Numbered from the stretch's first letter, positions 16,436 through 25,952 are shown. The stretch is DNA of 64,000 nucleotides from Vibrio fortis (GCF_024347475.1 NZ_AP025488.1:1550001-1614000); one strand, 5' to 3'. Numbers and translations: made by a program. The notes: generated by a model not told the origin, from the sequence alone.

Positions 16436-19400
16436 TTATTTTTTATTCTCAGTCCTTTGTCCTGATTGATTCAGAGATTGCTCATTCGCTTTCTTTTTAT
16501 TGATTCTATCCATTGCAACTTTATTAACACCAGTCTTCGTTAACTGACCTGTCGTGTGTTGAACTTGCCTTACGGTGTCCTTAGTTTCATTCAAACCTTG
16601 ATTTAAAGCTATTGCTTGAACGCCTGAGACAAATTGTGATTGTCCTGTAAAGAATCCTTCTCCCTTAACGTTAAACGCTGATGCTGTATCTGACTCCCAA
16701 GTTTTAATCGAGTTTATAATTACTGGTACAAATCCAAACATAACGCCGTTAGACACTATCACCATCAACATCTGAGATAACACACCATCACCGAACATTG
16801 ACGCTATTGTGTCATAAACAATCCCACCGAACGTTGAATCATGCATTATGTATAAAAAGACATACATCGAGATTGGTACTACTAACAGATAAAAAATCAT
16901 TGTTTTCAGCGACCCAATCGTTGCGTCAAACTTAACCAAGCTTTGGTTTGGGTTTGAACTAAATGGTGCTACAACACTATTCCTTGTCGATTCGTAAGGA
17001 AAAAATATTGAAGTCGTTATAAACAAAGTAGGAATCGTTCTAACAAAAAAGATGACAACTAACACAATTATAAATGCTGTAGCGTTTGATGCTAAAAAGC
17101 CTAAGATTGCTGAAAAGACTGATAAGACTATTCCCAAATCCATAAAGCCTCCTAAACCAGCATTCATTGCTATTGCACCGTTACAACCTACCGTAGCTAA
17201 ACCTTCGATAAGAGCAGCCGGTCCCGCAATAAGAGCTTTTGGATCAAAGTTAGCACCATCACCAGCTAAACACATTGCAGTAATACCAGAAAGTGTTGCT
17301 CTCATCACAGCTATATCACTCGTAACTTCTAATGCAGCCAAAGTCCCTAAATGAGATTGTTGCGTCAGTGACGTTTCACAATTACCATCTTTATCTTTGA
17401 TTGGACATAGAGAAAAGTCGTTGAAAATTCTCTTTGCTATTCCTGTTGGTGAAAACTGGTCAAACCAACTGTCATTTACTTCCGCAAAGTTTTTAGATGA
17501 TTCTCTATTGGTACTGATCAAGTATTCAGAGTAGTCATACTTCTTCAACCCATAAACAACAGCCCTACTATCTTTTTCTTCATCATCTAAGTCATCATCT
17601 GTAAATCTTGAGAAGTTGAAGTAATAGCTTGGCTCATTCGTTTTGTTGTCGCTATTCACATAGTTAAACGTCATTACATTCTCTTGAATGTTTGAAGTTT
17701 TACTTAAACCAGAATACATATCGATTTGAGCTATTTTGAATGCTCGTAAGTCATAAGGGTTAGGTTTGTATGTGTTTATCAATTCTAAAATCTGATCGTC
17801 ATGATTCGACTGATTTGAATTGATAATGTTTAACGCTGCTTCATCATGAGCTTCTAACCATAGAGCCAAAGCATTCACACCATCATCTACTTTTTCTTTG
17901 TACTCATCTTTTTGGTTAGGATTACCAACAGCAGTAAGAGTGTTGTCTTCATTCACTACAAAACAATCCAGATCACCTCTTGCACCAAAAGACTTTAAGA
18001 AATATGCAGGTTCACCTGTTGCAGCATTAAAATCTTCTGCATATTTCACATAGTTCACAAACTCTGTGTCAGATAGACGTTGAGAGCATAGATAAGCATT
18101 TCTATTGTTTACGATATCTACTATGTATGGCTTTAAGTAGTACATACCATTTAGATCTTCATACGTTAATTCATCTTGCCCTAAAGGGTGGCCGAACAAC
18201 TTACTGAACTTGAATTGACCAGCTTGAATGATTCTGAATGCGTCAGCCTCATCTACTGTTAAATTGTCATTCTTTTCATAGCTTAAAGAGTTTTCCATCG
18301 TTCTCTGAATTGCACTAACTAACTGCTTATAACTCTTTGTAGATTTACGACTAACGTTTGACTTACGAGCTTCAATTGATGCATTCTTTGCAAACGCAAA
18401 CTCACTTTCGATCATTCGAGCTGAATTACTTCCATCAATATCAGCAACATCCGCTTTTTGAATCAGATACTTCACCAACTCATTAAACAATCCAGCAAAG
18501 TCATCAACAACGTTTGTGTCGTTTGCCATATTTTGAACATTGGTATTCAAAGCAAAGTTTTTGATCACATTTGCAGTTGAGATTTTTACAGAAGAGATTA
18601 GACCTTTTTCTTTACCAAAATCTGAATTCTCACACTCCCATTCATCAGTTTCACCGCCATACATAAACATACCTTCGTGAGCCAAGTTAACTCCAATCTC
18701 ACCATCTAACAGTTCATCAACTGAAGGTATGAAAATCACAATGTCAGTATCAACTTCAACACGGTTACGGTCAGTACACTGCTTAACGATTGATAATTTT
18801 TGATCGATACTTGGACGCTTTAAGTTATAAACAGAACCGTTAGGATCATACTCAGCTCTTATGTTCGCAAAACTATTACTGTAAATGAACTTCTTAGTGT
18901 TCTCTTCCTGAATCGTTTGCTCTAAAAGAAACGAAACCATTTTGTCGTTTTGTTCACTCAGCTCTTCACTACTTCTCAACGCTGCAGCGTTAGTGTTTGC
19001 ATCTTCAAGTACACCTTCAACATCAGCTACTTTGTCATGGAAATGGTTAATCGTACCAAACGTGAAATAGAACACTTTAACGTGCAAAGTTGTTGAGCTA
19101 AGAGCAACACTTAACAGAATGACAAAAGGAATGATAATCCCTAAGACTTTACCCATAGAGAAGTTCGTAGAGAATGAGGATATTACAACTGCTGATAAAT
19201 AGACTGGCACAGCAAAAGCCATTAGGTAAGTAACGACAAGTAATACATCTTTTACAAAGTTTTTATCATCGTAGTAATCTATAATTCCATCTACATTAAT
19301 TCCTTTGCTTGATAGAAACTCTCTACTATTTTCTATATCAGATTTATCCAAAAAGAATTTTGTAACAAAAATGAATGCTTTGTCTTTTTGTTGTAAATAA

Positions 19401-19588
19401 AAGCCACATGCTTTTTTCCATTTTACTGAACTTTGATTTCCCAATTCTTTTGAAAATTGTGTCGGTGATCTACATTCTTCTCCATCTTTATTTACATCAT
19501 AGTTTGCAAATGAAATTGATGAAAAACTTAGTGAAAAAATCACAAACAGATAACAAAAGATATTTTTAAAATTAATTTTATTTATCAT
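16436..19588 (-). CDS. Very large polytopic membrane protein, 1050 aa (DotA/TraG-like layout)
   Basis: The start at 19588 is chosen because AAGGAAG precedes it and because it opens a clean signal peptide (MINKINF to ISFA). Two membrane segments follow (VLLVVTYLMAFAVPVYLSAVV and LGIIIPFVILLSVAL), then a soluble domain of about 580 residues, a glycine-rich hydrophobic region, at least three C-terminal membrane segments and a cytosolic tail with QSQFVSGVQAIALNQG and a basic end. Architecture matches DotA/TraY-type channel proteins of type IVB secretion and TraG-like stabilisation proteins; homology is not shown. It is probably an inner-membrane part of the transfer machine. Confidence 0.65.
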   Translation of the reverse strand: MINKINFKNIFCYLFVIFSLSFSSISFANYDVNKDGEECRSPTQFSKELGNQSSVKWKKACGFYLQQKDKAFIFVTKFFLDKSDIENSREFLSSKGINVDGIIDYYDDKNFVKDVLLVVTYLMAFAVPVYLSAVVISSFSTNFSMGKVLGIIIPFVILLSVALSSTTLHVKVFYFTFGTINHFHDKVADVEGVLEDANTNAAALRSSEELSEQNDKMVSFLLEQTIQEENTKKFIYSNSFANIRAEYDPNGSVYNLKRPSIDQKLSIVKQCTDRNRVEVDTDIVIFIPSVDELLDGEIGVNLAHEGMFMYGGETDEWECENSDFGKEKGLISSVKISTANVIKNFALNTNVQNMANDTNVVDDFAGLFNELVKYLIQKADVADIDGSNSARMIESEFAFAKNASIEARKSNVSRKSTKSYKQLVSAIQRTMENSLSYEKNDNLTVDEADAFRIIQAGQFKFSKLFGHPLGQDELTYEDLNGMYYLKPYIVDIVNNRNAYLCSQRLSDTEFVNYVKYAEDFNAATGEPAYFLKSFGARGDLDCFVVNEDNTLTAVGNPNQKDEYKEKVDDGVNALALWLEAHDEAALNIINSNQSNHDDQILELINTYKPNPYDLRAFKIAQIDMYSGLSKTSNIQENVMTFNYVNSDNKTNEPSYYFNFSRFTDDDLDDEEKDSRAVVYGLKKYDYSEYLISTNRESSKNFAEVNDSWFDQFSPTGIAKRIFNDFSLCPIKDKDGNCETSLTQQSHLGTLAALEVTSDIAVMRATLSGITAMCLAGDGANFDPKALIAGPAALIEGLATVGCNGAIAMNAGLGGFMDLGIVLSVFSAILGFLASNATAFIIVLVVIFFVRTIPTLFITTSIFFPYESTRNSVVAPFSSNPNQSLVKFDATIGSLKTMIFYLLVVPISMYVFLYIMHDSTFGGIVYDTIASMFGDGVLSQMLMVIVSNGVMFGFVPVIINSIKTWESDTASAFNVKGEGFFTGQSQFVSGVQAIALNQGLNETKDTVRQVQHTTGQLTKTGVNKVAMDRINKKKANEQSLNQSGQRTENKK

Positions 19589-20178
19589 AAAAACTTCCTT
19601 GTTTGATTTTGTTTTTCTCTTTTTAGTAATCCACAAAATGAACAAAAGTCAATATTATAATGTGCATTAAAAAAACATCTTTAAATCAATTTAACAGACA
19701 AATAAAATTAAATACTTTTAGTTACTAAATAAATCGCATCTCTTTTAATAATACATCACAGAAAAGTCGAACAAAGTGAGACAACAACAATCAGTAAAAA
19801 TACAAAATAAAAACGACAACCAATCTCGATAACAGATCAAAAAATCACAACAACAAATGACAAGTTAAGTTCTCAGAATCAATATGTTAAGCAATTTAAG
19901 ATTCAGATACTTTTCATGAAAAAAAGTTTCAAAAAACAAAAAATGAAAACATTTAAATATGAGGACTAATAAGATAAGCAAGACAAGACCTTTTACGCAT
20001 ACGCCTATTTTCAAGCGCATAAATGCAGTTTCAATAGTTGTTATGGTTAAAGGTGGCGGCAATTTTTACGATTGCTGAACTCCTGACAGTCGTTTTTTAA
20101 AGAGATAATTATTTGACGTATTATTATACTATGATAATTATTATTAATATAAACCATTCATTACATAAGGATTAGAAT
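19589..20178. other. 590-bp noncoding region before the 20179 operon
   Basis: No supported gene. It is AT-rich except for a block around 19985-20095 containing CGCATACGCC and GCGCATAAATGC. That block ends in a plus-strand terminator, so an untranslated transcript may lie here. Just upstream of the 20179 gene is an extended -10-like TGATAATTA (20132-20140). Confidence 0.4.
20069..20098 (+). terminator. Intrinsic terminator with no upstream gene
   Basis: CGATTG and CAGTCG pair (one G-U) around a 12-nt loop and run into six T. No coding sequence precedes it on this strand within the gap. Confidence 0.5.
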
Positions 20179-20772
20179 ATGGACAATAAAACATTAGATA
20201 TAAAATTAAAAAATACAATTAAAGCATACATCGAAATTGAAAATAAAAAATCATTAATCGATACTGTAAGTGCATTTCAAAATGAAGTTAAAAGAACATT
20301 ACTAAAACTATTAGTAGAAGTTCACAACGAAAATGACGCACAAGAAAATCAATATCAGTTCGAGAATTTTGAGAAAAGAACTTTAACTGATTCTGATTAT
20401 GTTTTTATAAACAAAATCTACTTTGATTTTAAAGAGAAGCATATTGAAACTCACAAACATTCAATAGCTTTTATAAAGAGCTTCATTACTCATCTACAAC
20501 AAACAGTTGGTAGTCGTGATTCGATTCAAGCTGAACTACAAGACTCTGAATTGGTTAAGGTAATCGATCAAGTTTTAGAAGCTAAAAAGCAAGAGATTCT
20601 TTCTACTTTAAGTTCTGAACAAGAGCTTACAAGAGCAGTAAAGAGTATCAACAACATCAATGTAGCTTCGATTGCTAAACCACAGAAGCGCAGAGCAGCA
20701 AAAGCACAAACTAAACAACAAACACCATCTGTTAATTCAGTATCAAGAGCATCAACACAGGAGAATAACTAA
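20179..20772 (+). CDS. Hypothetical helical protein, 197 aa
   Basis: Not recognised. Mostly charged helices, ending in a basic, glutamine- and serine-rich disordered tail (KPQKRRAAKAQTKQQT onward). First gene of a four-gene plus-strand operon (20179-23327). Cytoplasmic. The AGGATTAG ribosome site is weak but present. Confidence 0.7.
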   Translation: MDNKTLDIKLKNTIKAYIEIENKKSLIDTVSAFQNEVKRTLLKLLVEVHNENDAQENQYQFENFEKRTLTDSDYVFINKIYFDFKEKHIETHKHSIAFIKSFITHLQQTVGSRDSIQAELQDSELVKVIDQVLEAKKQEILSTLSSEQELTRAVKSINNINVASIAKPQKRRAAKAQTKQQTPSVNSVSRASTQENN

Positions 20773-20788
20773 GGGCATGACTGCCCTT
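20771..20788 (+). other. Intercistronic hairpin
   Basis: Perfect stem AAGGGCA / TGCCCTT with TGAC loop right after the first stop codon and before the GGAGG of the next gene. Without a T-run it is more likely an mRNA-stability or attenuating element than a terminator. Confidence 0.55.
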
Positions 20789-20802
20789 TCTGGAGGTTTT
20801 AA

Positions 20803-21930
20803 ATGAACAGCAAATACTTAACTTATAGGAGTAATCCAAAGCTAAACAACTACATCAAACATCTGACAATTGATGTTCTAAGAGATCCAAAATATCGCAA
20901 AGGAACGTCTGTCAACAAGACCATCCTTTTTGACTCGATACTGACTCAAAAACCGCTTCAACTTCAATCAACAATAGATAATGAAATCAAGCGTAACGAG
21001 ATAGCTTTGTTTAGAGCTAACATGTCTCAAGTTAAAGCACTTCACAGCGATTTGATGAGCTATAAACAAATCATCAAAGAGCAAAAAGAAGAGCTTGAAA
21101 ACTATGACTCGTTTGACTTTAAAAGCCTTGCTGATTCAATCAAAGGTTTGGTTGTCATGGCACAAGATTCTGTTGATGTAATCGACTATCTAATTGGGTT
21201 GTGCTTTCACATTAGAAATAGCCATTACGTGAATCAGGTCCAAGTTATTGAGGTACAAAAGTCTGATGAGTTTTACTTAAATCATCACAACAAATTGAAA
21301 GAACTCTCGCTTGAAACTGGTTTGAAAAATCAGACTCTAACAACATCACATTCAGAGCTTTACGATCAGCAAAGACTTGCATTCCAAAGCACTGTTGAGG
21401 GTTGTAGTGTTGAAGAAAAAAAGCATTTAGATTTACTGGATAGTCTACAAGACTTTATCTCATCTCAAATCGAAACAGGTTCGTTTCAAAGTGATATTGC
21501 AAAGCCGATTCAAGTAGAACTTTCAAATCTAATGAATGGTTTAACGACAAGCAAAGTTGCTGTTAAAAAATCAGAGTATGTTAAGTCTAACAACAAACAT
21601 AGAACGTCAAATTACAACTTCATATTACACTTACTTTCAGAGCTAAAAGTTGAGAGGTTGGACGTTGATGAAAAGGCACTTGATGCGTGTAAACGCTTTG
21701 ATGAAGAACTGGTTAACTTCAACAATGATTTACGAATAGCGCATTTATCAATTAATGATTATGTTGAAAAGTTCAACTCATCAAAATCAAAAGCTGATAG
21801 AACAAAATACAAAAATAAAGAACTTACAGAAAAAGCTAAAATCATTACACGATATTTAAACTTGTCGGTTACACTTTCAAAAATCATTTTAGATTCTGTA
21901 CCACAATCAGAAATCGATTTTTTGACTTAA
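20803..21930 (+). CDS. Hypothetical coiled-coil protein, 375 aa
   Basis: Not recognised. Long heptad-like helices (about residues 60-110 and 270-350), no export signal. GGAGG at the usual distance. Second gene of the operon. A structural or DNA-handling role would fit but is unsupported. Confidence 0.7.
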   Translation: MNSKYLTYRSNPKLNNYIKHLTIDVLRDPKYRKGTSVNKTILFDSILTQKPLQLQSTIDNEIKRNEIALFRANMSQVKALHSDLMSYKQIIKEQKEELENYDSFDFKSLADSIKGLVVMAQDSVDVIDYLIGLCFHIRNSHYVNQVQVIEVQKSDEFYLNHHNKLKELSLETGLKNQTLTTSHSELYDQQRLAFQSTVEGCSVEEKKHLDLLDSLQDFISSQIETGSFQSDIAKPIQVELSNLMNGLTTSKVAVKKSEYVKSNNKHRTSNYNFILHLLSELKVERLDVDEKALDACKRFDEELVNFNNDLRIAHLSINDYVEKFNSSKSKADRTKYKNKELTEKAKIITRYLNLSVTLSKIILDSVPQSEIDFLT

Positions 21931-21950
21931 GCATTTCCAATTTTTATAAT

Positions 21951-21980
21951 AATCTTCAAATCGAAATTTGGAGATTTTTT
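21951..21980 (+). promoter_or_regulatory. Hairpin covering the ribosome site of the 21981 gene
   Basis: AATCTTCAAAT and ATTTGGAGATT pair (one mismatch) with a 4-nt loop, then T6, then directly the ATG. The GGAG of the ribosome site lies inside the right arm. The structure could act as an attenuator or block ribosome access. Confidence 0.5.
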
Positions 21981-22499
21981 ATGTCTGATGCTAAGAAGAT
22001 GGTTAAAGCTATGCTGAATCAATTAAAAGAGCATGAGTATGTTAAACAACTCGCTTTACTCTCTTATCAAGACTCAAAACTTGCTGTATCAGTCATAGAC
22101 ATTACAACGGACTTTCATAAGCTTTACCACGCTTTATGTAGTGAGAAGGTTTTTGGTAAGTACACAGTTAACGAACACTTCTCAGAGCTACTTTACTATA
22201 AGCTGTTTAAGCCTGGACTTTATCAAATCCATAAAGAAGAATACCTACAAGCTTTATCAGTATCATTTCAACAAGACGTACATTACTTGCCACAGCATGT
22301 AATGACGGAGATTGATCGTATTTCAGAACACTTTCAACCTCTTGAAGCTCCTGATTTTGTTGAGATTCTACACTACCAAAACCCAGCTCTTTTAAGCCAA
22401 ATCAATGATGATTTAGAGAGTGATTTTGACAGTGTAAGAGTGATTCAAAAGTATCTGAATAAAGACTTATCACAACCATCTATCTCGATGCACAAATAA
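21981..22499 (+). CDS. Hypothetical protein, 172 aa
   Basis: Not recognised. Cytoplasmic, helical, with many leucine, histidine and tyrosine residues. Third gene of the operon. Its ribosome site is embedded in a hairpin, so its expression may be uncoupled from the two genes before it. A type-A palindrome begins at its last codons. Confidence 0.7.
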   Translation: MSDAKKMVKAMLNQLKEHEYVKQLALLSYQDSKLAVSVIDITTDFHKLYHALCSEKVFGKYTVNEHFSELLYYKLFKPGLYQIHKEEYLQALSVSFQQDVHYLPQHVMTEIDRISEHFQPLEAPDFVEILHYQNPALLSQINDDLESDFDSVRVIQKYLNKDLSQPSISMHK

Positions 22500-22516
22500 T
22501 TACAAAATGTAATTAT
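22496..22516. repeat. Dispersed palindrome, site 2
   Basis: ATAATTACA-N3-TGTAATTAT, overlapping the stop of the 21981 gene and filling the gap before the 22551 gene. Core identical to the other type-A sites. Confidence 0.8.
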
Positions 22517-22550
22517 CAGGTTCTCTCACTTTTCAAAGCACAGAGGTTCT

Positions 22551-23327
22551 ATGACTGTCCTAAAACTCAACCCATTCGTTAAGACACACAGCAGTTATGT
22601 AGATCTTGATTCGTTCTATCATTCGCTACAAATCATAGAGGATTCGTACAACCTCAGTATCGACCAAACAACTAATCTTCCTGAATCTGAGTTCATGTCA
22701 GAAGACATAGAAAAAGAAACCTCTACACTACTTCTCAGAGGTCTTTTCTACTTTGTGAGTGCTGTTGATTACTGTAAACAAATGAGAGTGCTTTCATGTG
22801 ATTCAGAAGATATCTCTGATGCCCTAAATGACATTTTCCACTTGATAAACATTGTGAAAAACCTGCATTTCATTTCATTAGATTTTCAGCGATTTGATGA
22901 AGATGTTATTAACTATGGATTTGAAGAAAGTACATTTGATAAAGCTGGCACAATGGCACTAATACAGTCATATCATTTTGGTGGACTATCATTTGATGAA
23001 AGGTTTTGGTTCTTGGGTAAGAGCGTTGTTGAAGCTGACATTTCAAAGTATCTCAGATTGTGTGGAGATACAGAAAGATGGTTTAAAAAGGTTCGCAAAT
23101 CAGTAGATAGAGTGTTTAGAGCGTTGTCTATCCAACACTTAGAAATGCATGGAAAGAGCTTTGATGAAGATTATCTGACTGAAAAAGCGTTCGACAATTC
23201 GCTACGCTATACAGTGTCGATTCTCAACAATGTTGTTAAAGGTAAAGATGTATCAATTGATGAGCTTGAAAAAATGTATTCTAAAATTCTTGATACAAAA
23301 ATTGATAAGGTGATTCAGTTAGTATAA
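22551..23327 (+). CDS. Hypothetical protein, 258 aa
   Basis: Not recognised. Acidic and helical, without signals. Last gene of the plus-strand operon. The palindrome in front suggests it can be transcribed or controlled separately. The ribosome site (CAGAGG) is modest. Confidence 0.7.
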   Translation: MTVLKLNPFVKTHSSYVDLDSFYHSLQIIEDSYNLSIDQTTNLPESEFMSEDIEKETSTLLLRGLFYFVSAVDYCKQMRVLSCDSEDISDALNDIFHLINIVKNLHFISLDFQRFDEDVINYGFEESTFDKAGTMALIQSYHFGGLSFDERFWFLGKSVVEADISKYLRLCGDTERWFKKVRKSVDRVFRALSIQHLEMHGKSFDEDYLTEKAFDNSLRYTVSILNNVVKGKDVSIDELEKMYSKILDTKIDKVIQLV

Positions 23328-23332
23328 AAAAA

Positions 23333-23350
23333 CAATCCAGTAATGGATTG
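23333..23350 (-). terminator. Terminator between the plus operon and the 23359 gene
   Basis: 7-bp stem CAATCCA / TGGATTG with a 4-nt loop; the minus strand runs into seven T. Confidence 0.85.
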
Positions 23351-23358
23351 TCATTCAA

Positions 23359-23649
23359 TTAAAAATCATCTTTCCCTGCTTTGTGAGTTTTGACAAAATG
23401 ATGATAGATTGGTTTTTCATGAAACTTGGCTAAAAGCATATCAAAATCATACTCTTCGATCTCTTCACCATTCGACTTTTTTGAAATGATTTCGTTGTTG
23501 CTATCATCGAATAAAACACACTCATCATTTCTCATCAAAACGTATCTCTTACTCTCATACTCAAAGTGATACTCACGATCACTCGAACCTTCCTCTATCC
23601 CTTTTAGTTCGACCTTTGCATTTTCAAGGAACACTTTATAACCAATCAT
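23359..23649 (-). CDS. Small hypothetical protein, 96 aa
   Basis: Not recognised. The start at 23649 (MIGYKVF) follows the ATGGAGG leader; longer starts would include the leader itself. Acidic, with short beta-strand-like runs (SKRYVLMRNDECVLFDD). Cytoplasmic by composition. Confidence 0.65.
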   Translation of the reverse strand: MIGYKVFLENAKVELKGIEEGSSDREYHFEYESKRYVLMRNDECVLFDDSNNEIISKKSNGEEIEEYDFDMLLAKFHEKPIYHHFVKTHKAGKDDF

Positions 23650-23716
23650 ACACACCTCCATTTTCTTATGATTCATATAAGACATTGAAGCATATGTAAA
23701 AAATCTTTCAAGAGGT

Positions 23717-23744
23717 ACTGAAAATTACAAAATGTAAGGAATTG
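23717..23744. repeat. Dispersed palindrome, site 3 (hybrid)
   Basis: Core TTACA-N3-TGTAA (23725-23737) with a type-A arm (CTGAAAATTACA) on one side and a type-B arm (TGTAAGGAATTG) on the other. The 28-bp sequence is repeated exactly, inverted, at site 4 on the other side of the parA operon. Confidence 0.85.
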
Positions 23745-23750
23745 ATAGTA

Positions 23751-23766
23751 CAGCCAAAAATGGCTG
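23751..23766. other. Small inverted repeat downstream of the partition operon
   Basis: CAGCCA-AAAA-TGGCTG, between palindrome site 3 and the terminator of the parA operon. Confidence 0.5.
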
Positions 23767-23778
23767 ATAATCAGGTAT

Positions 23779-23806
23779 AAAAAAAGTAGCGAATAGCTAC
23801 TTTTTT
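23779..23806 (-). terminator. Terminator of the parA operon
   Basis: GTAGC / GCTAC stem with a 5-nt loop between A- and T-runs; it abuts the stop of the 23807 gene. Confidence 0.8.
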
Positions 23807-24571
23807 CTATTTCTTATACACAACTCTCGTTGAATCTGGTTTGAAGTTCATAAACTCAGCATAGTCTAAAACTCGCTTTTGAGAATCTGGTAGGTTTAGA
23901 GTTACCAATTTATTATGTATATCAATATCTAATTGCTCAGAGAACTCGTTCAGTTTAGTAACAAAGTTGACTTTTGCTGTTAAACCAAGCTTTCCTTCTT
24001 TCAACCTTTTGACTTGAGCAGTGTTGATTTTGACACTTTTTGTTAGCTCTAATTCATTTTCACACAAACAACACGTTAGTAATTTTAAAGCTTTACAGAT
24101 AACCTCATCATCACCTACCTCGACCTTTACCTTGTCATTTTTTCCAGTTAAAAATGATTTTACAAGTTCATTAATGTAATCACTGAAAATATTTTTATTC
24201 AATATCTGTTGCTTAAACATTTCAGTTAAAAATGACTCATGCTTAGTTGTAAACTTGATATTACTTATCTGCTTATTTTTAACTCCATTTCTGTTGTGGC
24301 AGTAGTCAAAACTAAACTTCTTATCGATAATGTCATTCAGAATTAGTTCAAGAGAACGATTCTTTTGTTTTGTTTTTGCATAGTAAATTGAATCTCTGAT
24401 TAACTTTTCAACTTCATCTGTAAGCATTATCTTACTTAAATTTGCAAAATCAGGAATCGAGATTGTACTAAGACTCTTTACCTCTTCATTAACCAGAACC
24501 TCTTCAACAACAGGAGTTGAAGAAGCTGGCGTTGCTTTGCTGAAAAAATCAGATAAATTATTGTTCTTCAT
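23807..24571 (-). CDS. ParA-partner protein, 254 aa (putative DNA-binding)
   Basis: No ParB, RHH or known CBP signature was recognised by eye. It starts two bases after the parA stop, so it holds the usual place of the centromere-binding partner. An N-terminal disordered stretch (to about residue 45) is followed by basic helices, including KSVKINTAQVKRLKEGKLGL, which could be a helix-turn-helix. N-termini of ParB-type partners often contact ParA; that role is inferred. Identical hybrid palindromes flank the operon and are good candidates for its binding sites. Confidence 0.5.
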   Translation of the reverse strand: MKNNNLSDFFSKATPASSTPVVEEVLVNEEVKSLSTISIPDFANLSKIMLTDEVEKLIRDSIYYAKTKQKNRSLELILNDIIDKKFSFDYCHNRNGVKNKQISNIKFTTKHESFLTEMFKQQILNKNIFSDYINELVKSFLTGKNDKVKVEVGDDEVICKALKLLTCCLCENELELTKSVKINTAQVKRLKEGKLGLTAKVNFVTKLNEFSEQLDIDIHNKLVTLNLPDSQKRVLDYAEFMNFKPDSTRVVYKK

Positions 24572-24573
24572 TT

Positions 24574-25710
24574 TTAAACTCCAATCACTTCAACAAGTTC
24601 TTTCATGAAGTCGATCATGTCATGTCGCTCTTCAATACACTTAACATTGTTTAAGTAAAGACCATCAACACCTCTTACAGTTCGCTTGTAAGCTTTCCAT
24701 TGCTCAGTAGGAATAGTTGGGTTTATGTTTAGCTTTCTGAATGTATCAAGTGGGAAATAAGGGACTTCAATCAGGTTTACATCTTCAAGATACTCAGAAC
24801 AAATTGATTGGATTCTGTACCTAACGTCATTCATGATACTGATATAACTTTGCTTGTTTGTGTTGTTGCTTATTAAAACTGTATGAACTGTTTTTTGAGC
24901 AGCTTTATAAGCGATGATTTGTTCATCAGTACCAGCAAATCCTTGCTCTTCTAACATAGCTAAAACCTCTTCATGTTGACGTTTAAGCTTTTGTTTTAAA
25001 GTGATTAATGCATTGTCTATGCTTTCACTTTCAGCCATTTTACAAGTGATTAGAACTTTATCAGCTTTATCAGTTTCAAGTTCATTAGTACCTGCAGCAA
25101 GATCCCAGATAGAGAAGTCTAATTTTGTGTACTCTTCTTCATTATCATTACCCTTCTTCTCTATGAAGTAGGTGTTTTCACTCTCGCTATCAATACCATA
25201 CTTCTTGCGGTTTTGAGGTGAGATTTTTGAAGCTGGTACAAGCTTATCTCTAACGTCAGTGTTGATTTGATACATAGACTTATCACTACTTTCATCATCA
25301 CCATATTCAACGCCAATGAAGTGATTTTTCATTGATGAAGAGAAGTGATTTTGAAGATAAGTTTCTGTGTATCTACGAACTAAACCCTCATTTCTGTCAG
25401 CAGTAACTATTCCAACGTTCAAAGGGTTATCGAATGTAAAATCAGGGTTTTGAGAAGAGTAAGCGATTAGGTTTAGGCTATATGTAACAAGCTCATTACC
25501 AGTCGTTTTTGACGAACCGCCTTTTGGATTACATACATGAATGGTGATAGTAGATTCTGGTCTTTTTATTGACCCCAGTTCAATTTTCGATTTTGAAAAA
25601 TCGATAGGATTTTTAATAAAATACTCGTTTGTTAGATATCTTTGTTGAATAGCATCAACAACAGGTTTTACTTTTTGATTATCGCTTGGTTTTGCTAAAA
25701 TTTTTGCCAT
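24574..25710 (-). CDS. parA: ParA/MinD-type partition ATPase
   Basis: 378 residues. Deviant Walker A at 60-70 (CNPKGGSSKTT) with both signature lysines, K63 and K68; a switch-II-like strand reads DFSIWDLAAGTNE; later strands (HTVLISNN) close the Rossmann-like fold. It is longer than minimal ParA proteins, with an insert after the ATP site. ParA ATPases segregate low-copy replicons by moving on the nucleoid with a ParB partner. A partition locus on an integrated element suggests it spends time as a circular replicon. A GGTCC-type promoter lies upstream. Confidence 0.85.
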   Translation of the reverse strand: MAKILAKPSDNQKVKPVVDAIQQRYLTNEYFIKNPIDFSKSKIELGSIKRPESTITIHVCNPKGGSSKTTGNELVTYSLNLIAYSSQNPDFTFDNPLNVGIVTADRNEGLVRRYTETYLQNHFSSSMKNHFIGVEYGDDESSDKSMYQINTDVRDKLVPASKISPQNRKKYGIDSESENTYFIEKKGNDNEEEYTKLDFSIWDLAAGTNELETDKADKVLITCKMAESESIDNALITLKQKLKRQHEEVLAMLEEQGFAGTDEQIIAYKAAQKTVHTVLISNNTNKQSYISIMNDVRYRIQSICSEYLEDVNLIEVPYFPLDTFRKLNINPTIPTEQWKAYKRTVRGVDGLYLNNVKCIEERHDMIDFMKELVEVIGV

Positions 25711-25760
25711 GACATTTTTCCTTGTTTTTTGTTTTTTTGTTTTTTGACTTGATATTTATA

Positions 25761-25789
25761 GTTATATCAGGACCATTCGCTTTTTCAAT
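25761..25789 (-). promoter_or_regulatory. GGTCC-type promoter of parA
   Basis: On the minus strand TTGAAA, a 16-nt spacer, then TATAAC, with GGTCC and TGA at the end of the spacer (GGTCC at 25770-25774). The TG makes it an extended -10 promoter. Confidence 0.6.
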
Positions 25790-25791
25790 AC

Positions 25792-25819
25792 CAATTCCTT
25801 ACATTTTGTAATTTTCAGT
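25792..25819. repeat. Dispersed palindrome, site 4 (hybrid)
   Basis: Inverted exact copy of site 3. It lies upstream of the parA promoter in the divergent gap with the relaxase-like gene. Confidence 0.85.
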
Positions 25820-25952
25820 TAATCTAATTTTATTTACCCTTAAAAAACGCAGTAACTAAATGATTTTTCAAAAAGGATAAAATCACAAAAAATCCAATAA
25901 TTTGAGTTTTTTGCAAAAAATGGTAGAACGGTAAAAAACAAGGAGAGTTAAA

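Noticed and set aside
19865..20062. 65-aa minus-strand frame in the 590-bp gap
   Set aside because: No ribosome site; low-complexity leucine and phenylalanine composition typical of chance frames in AT-rich DNA.
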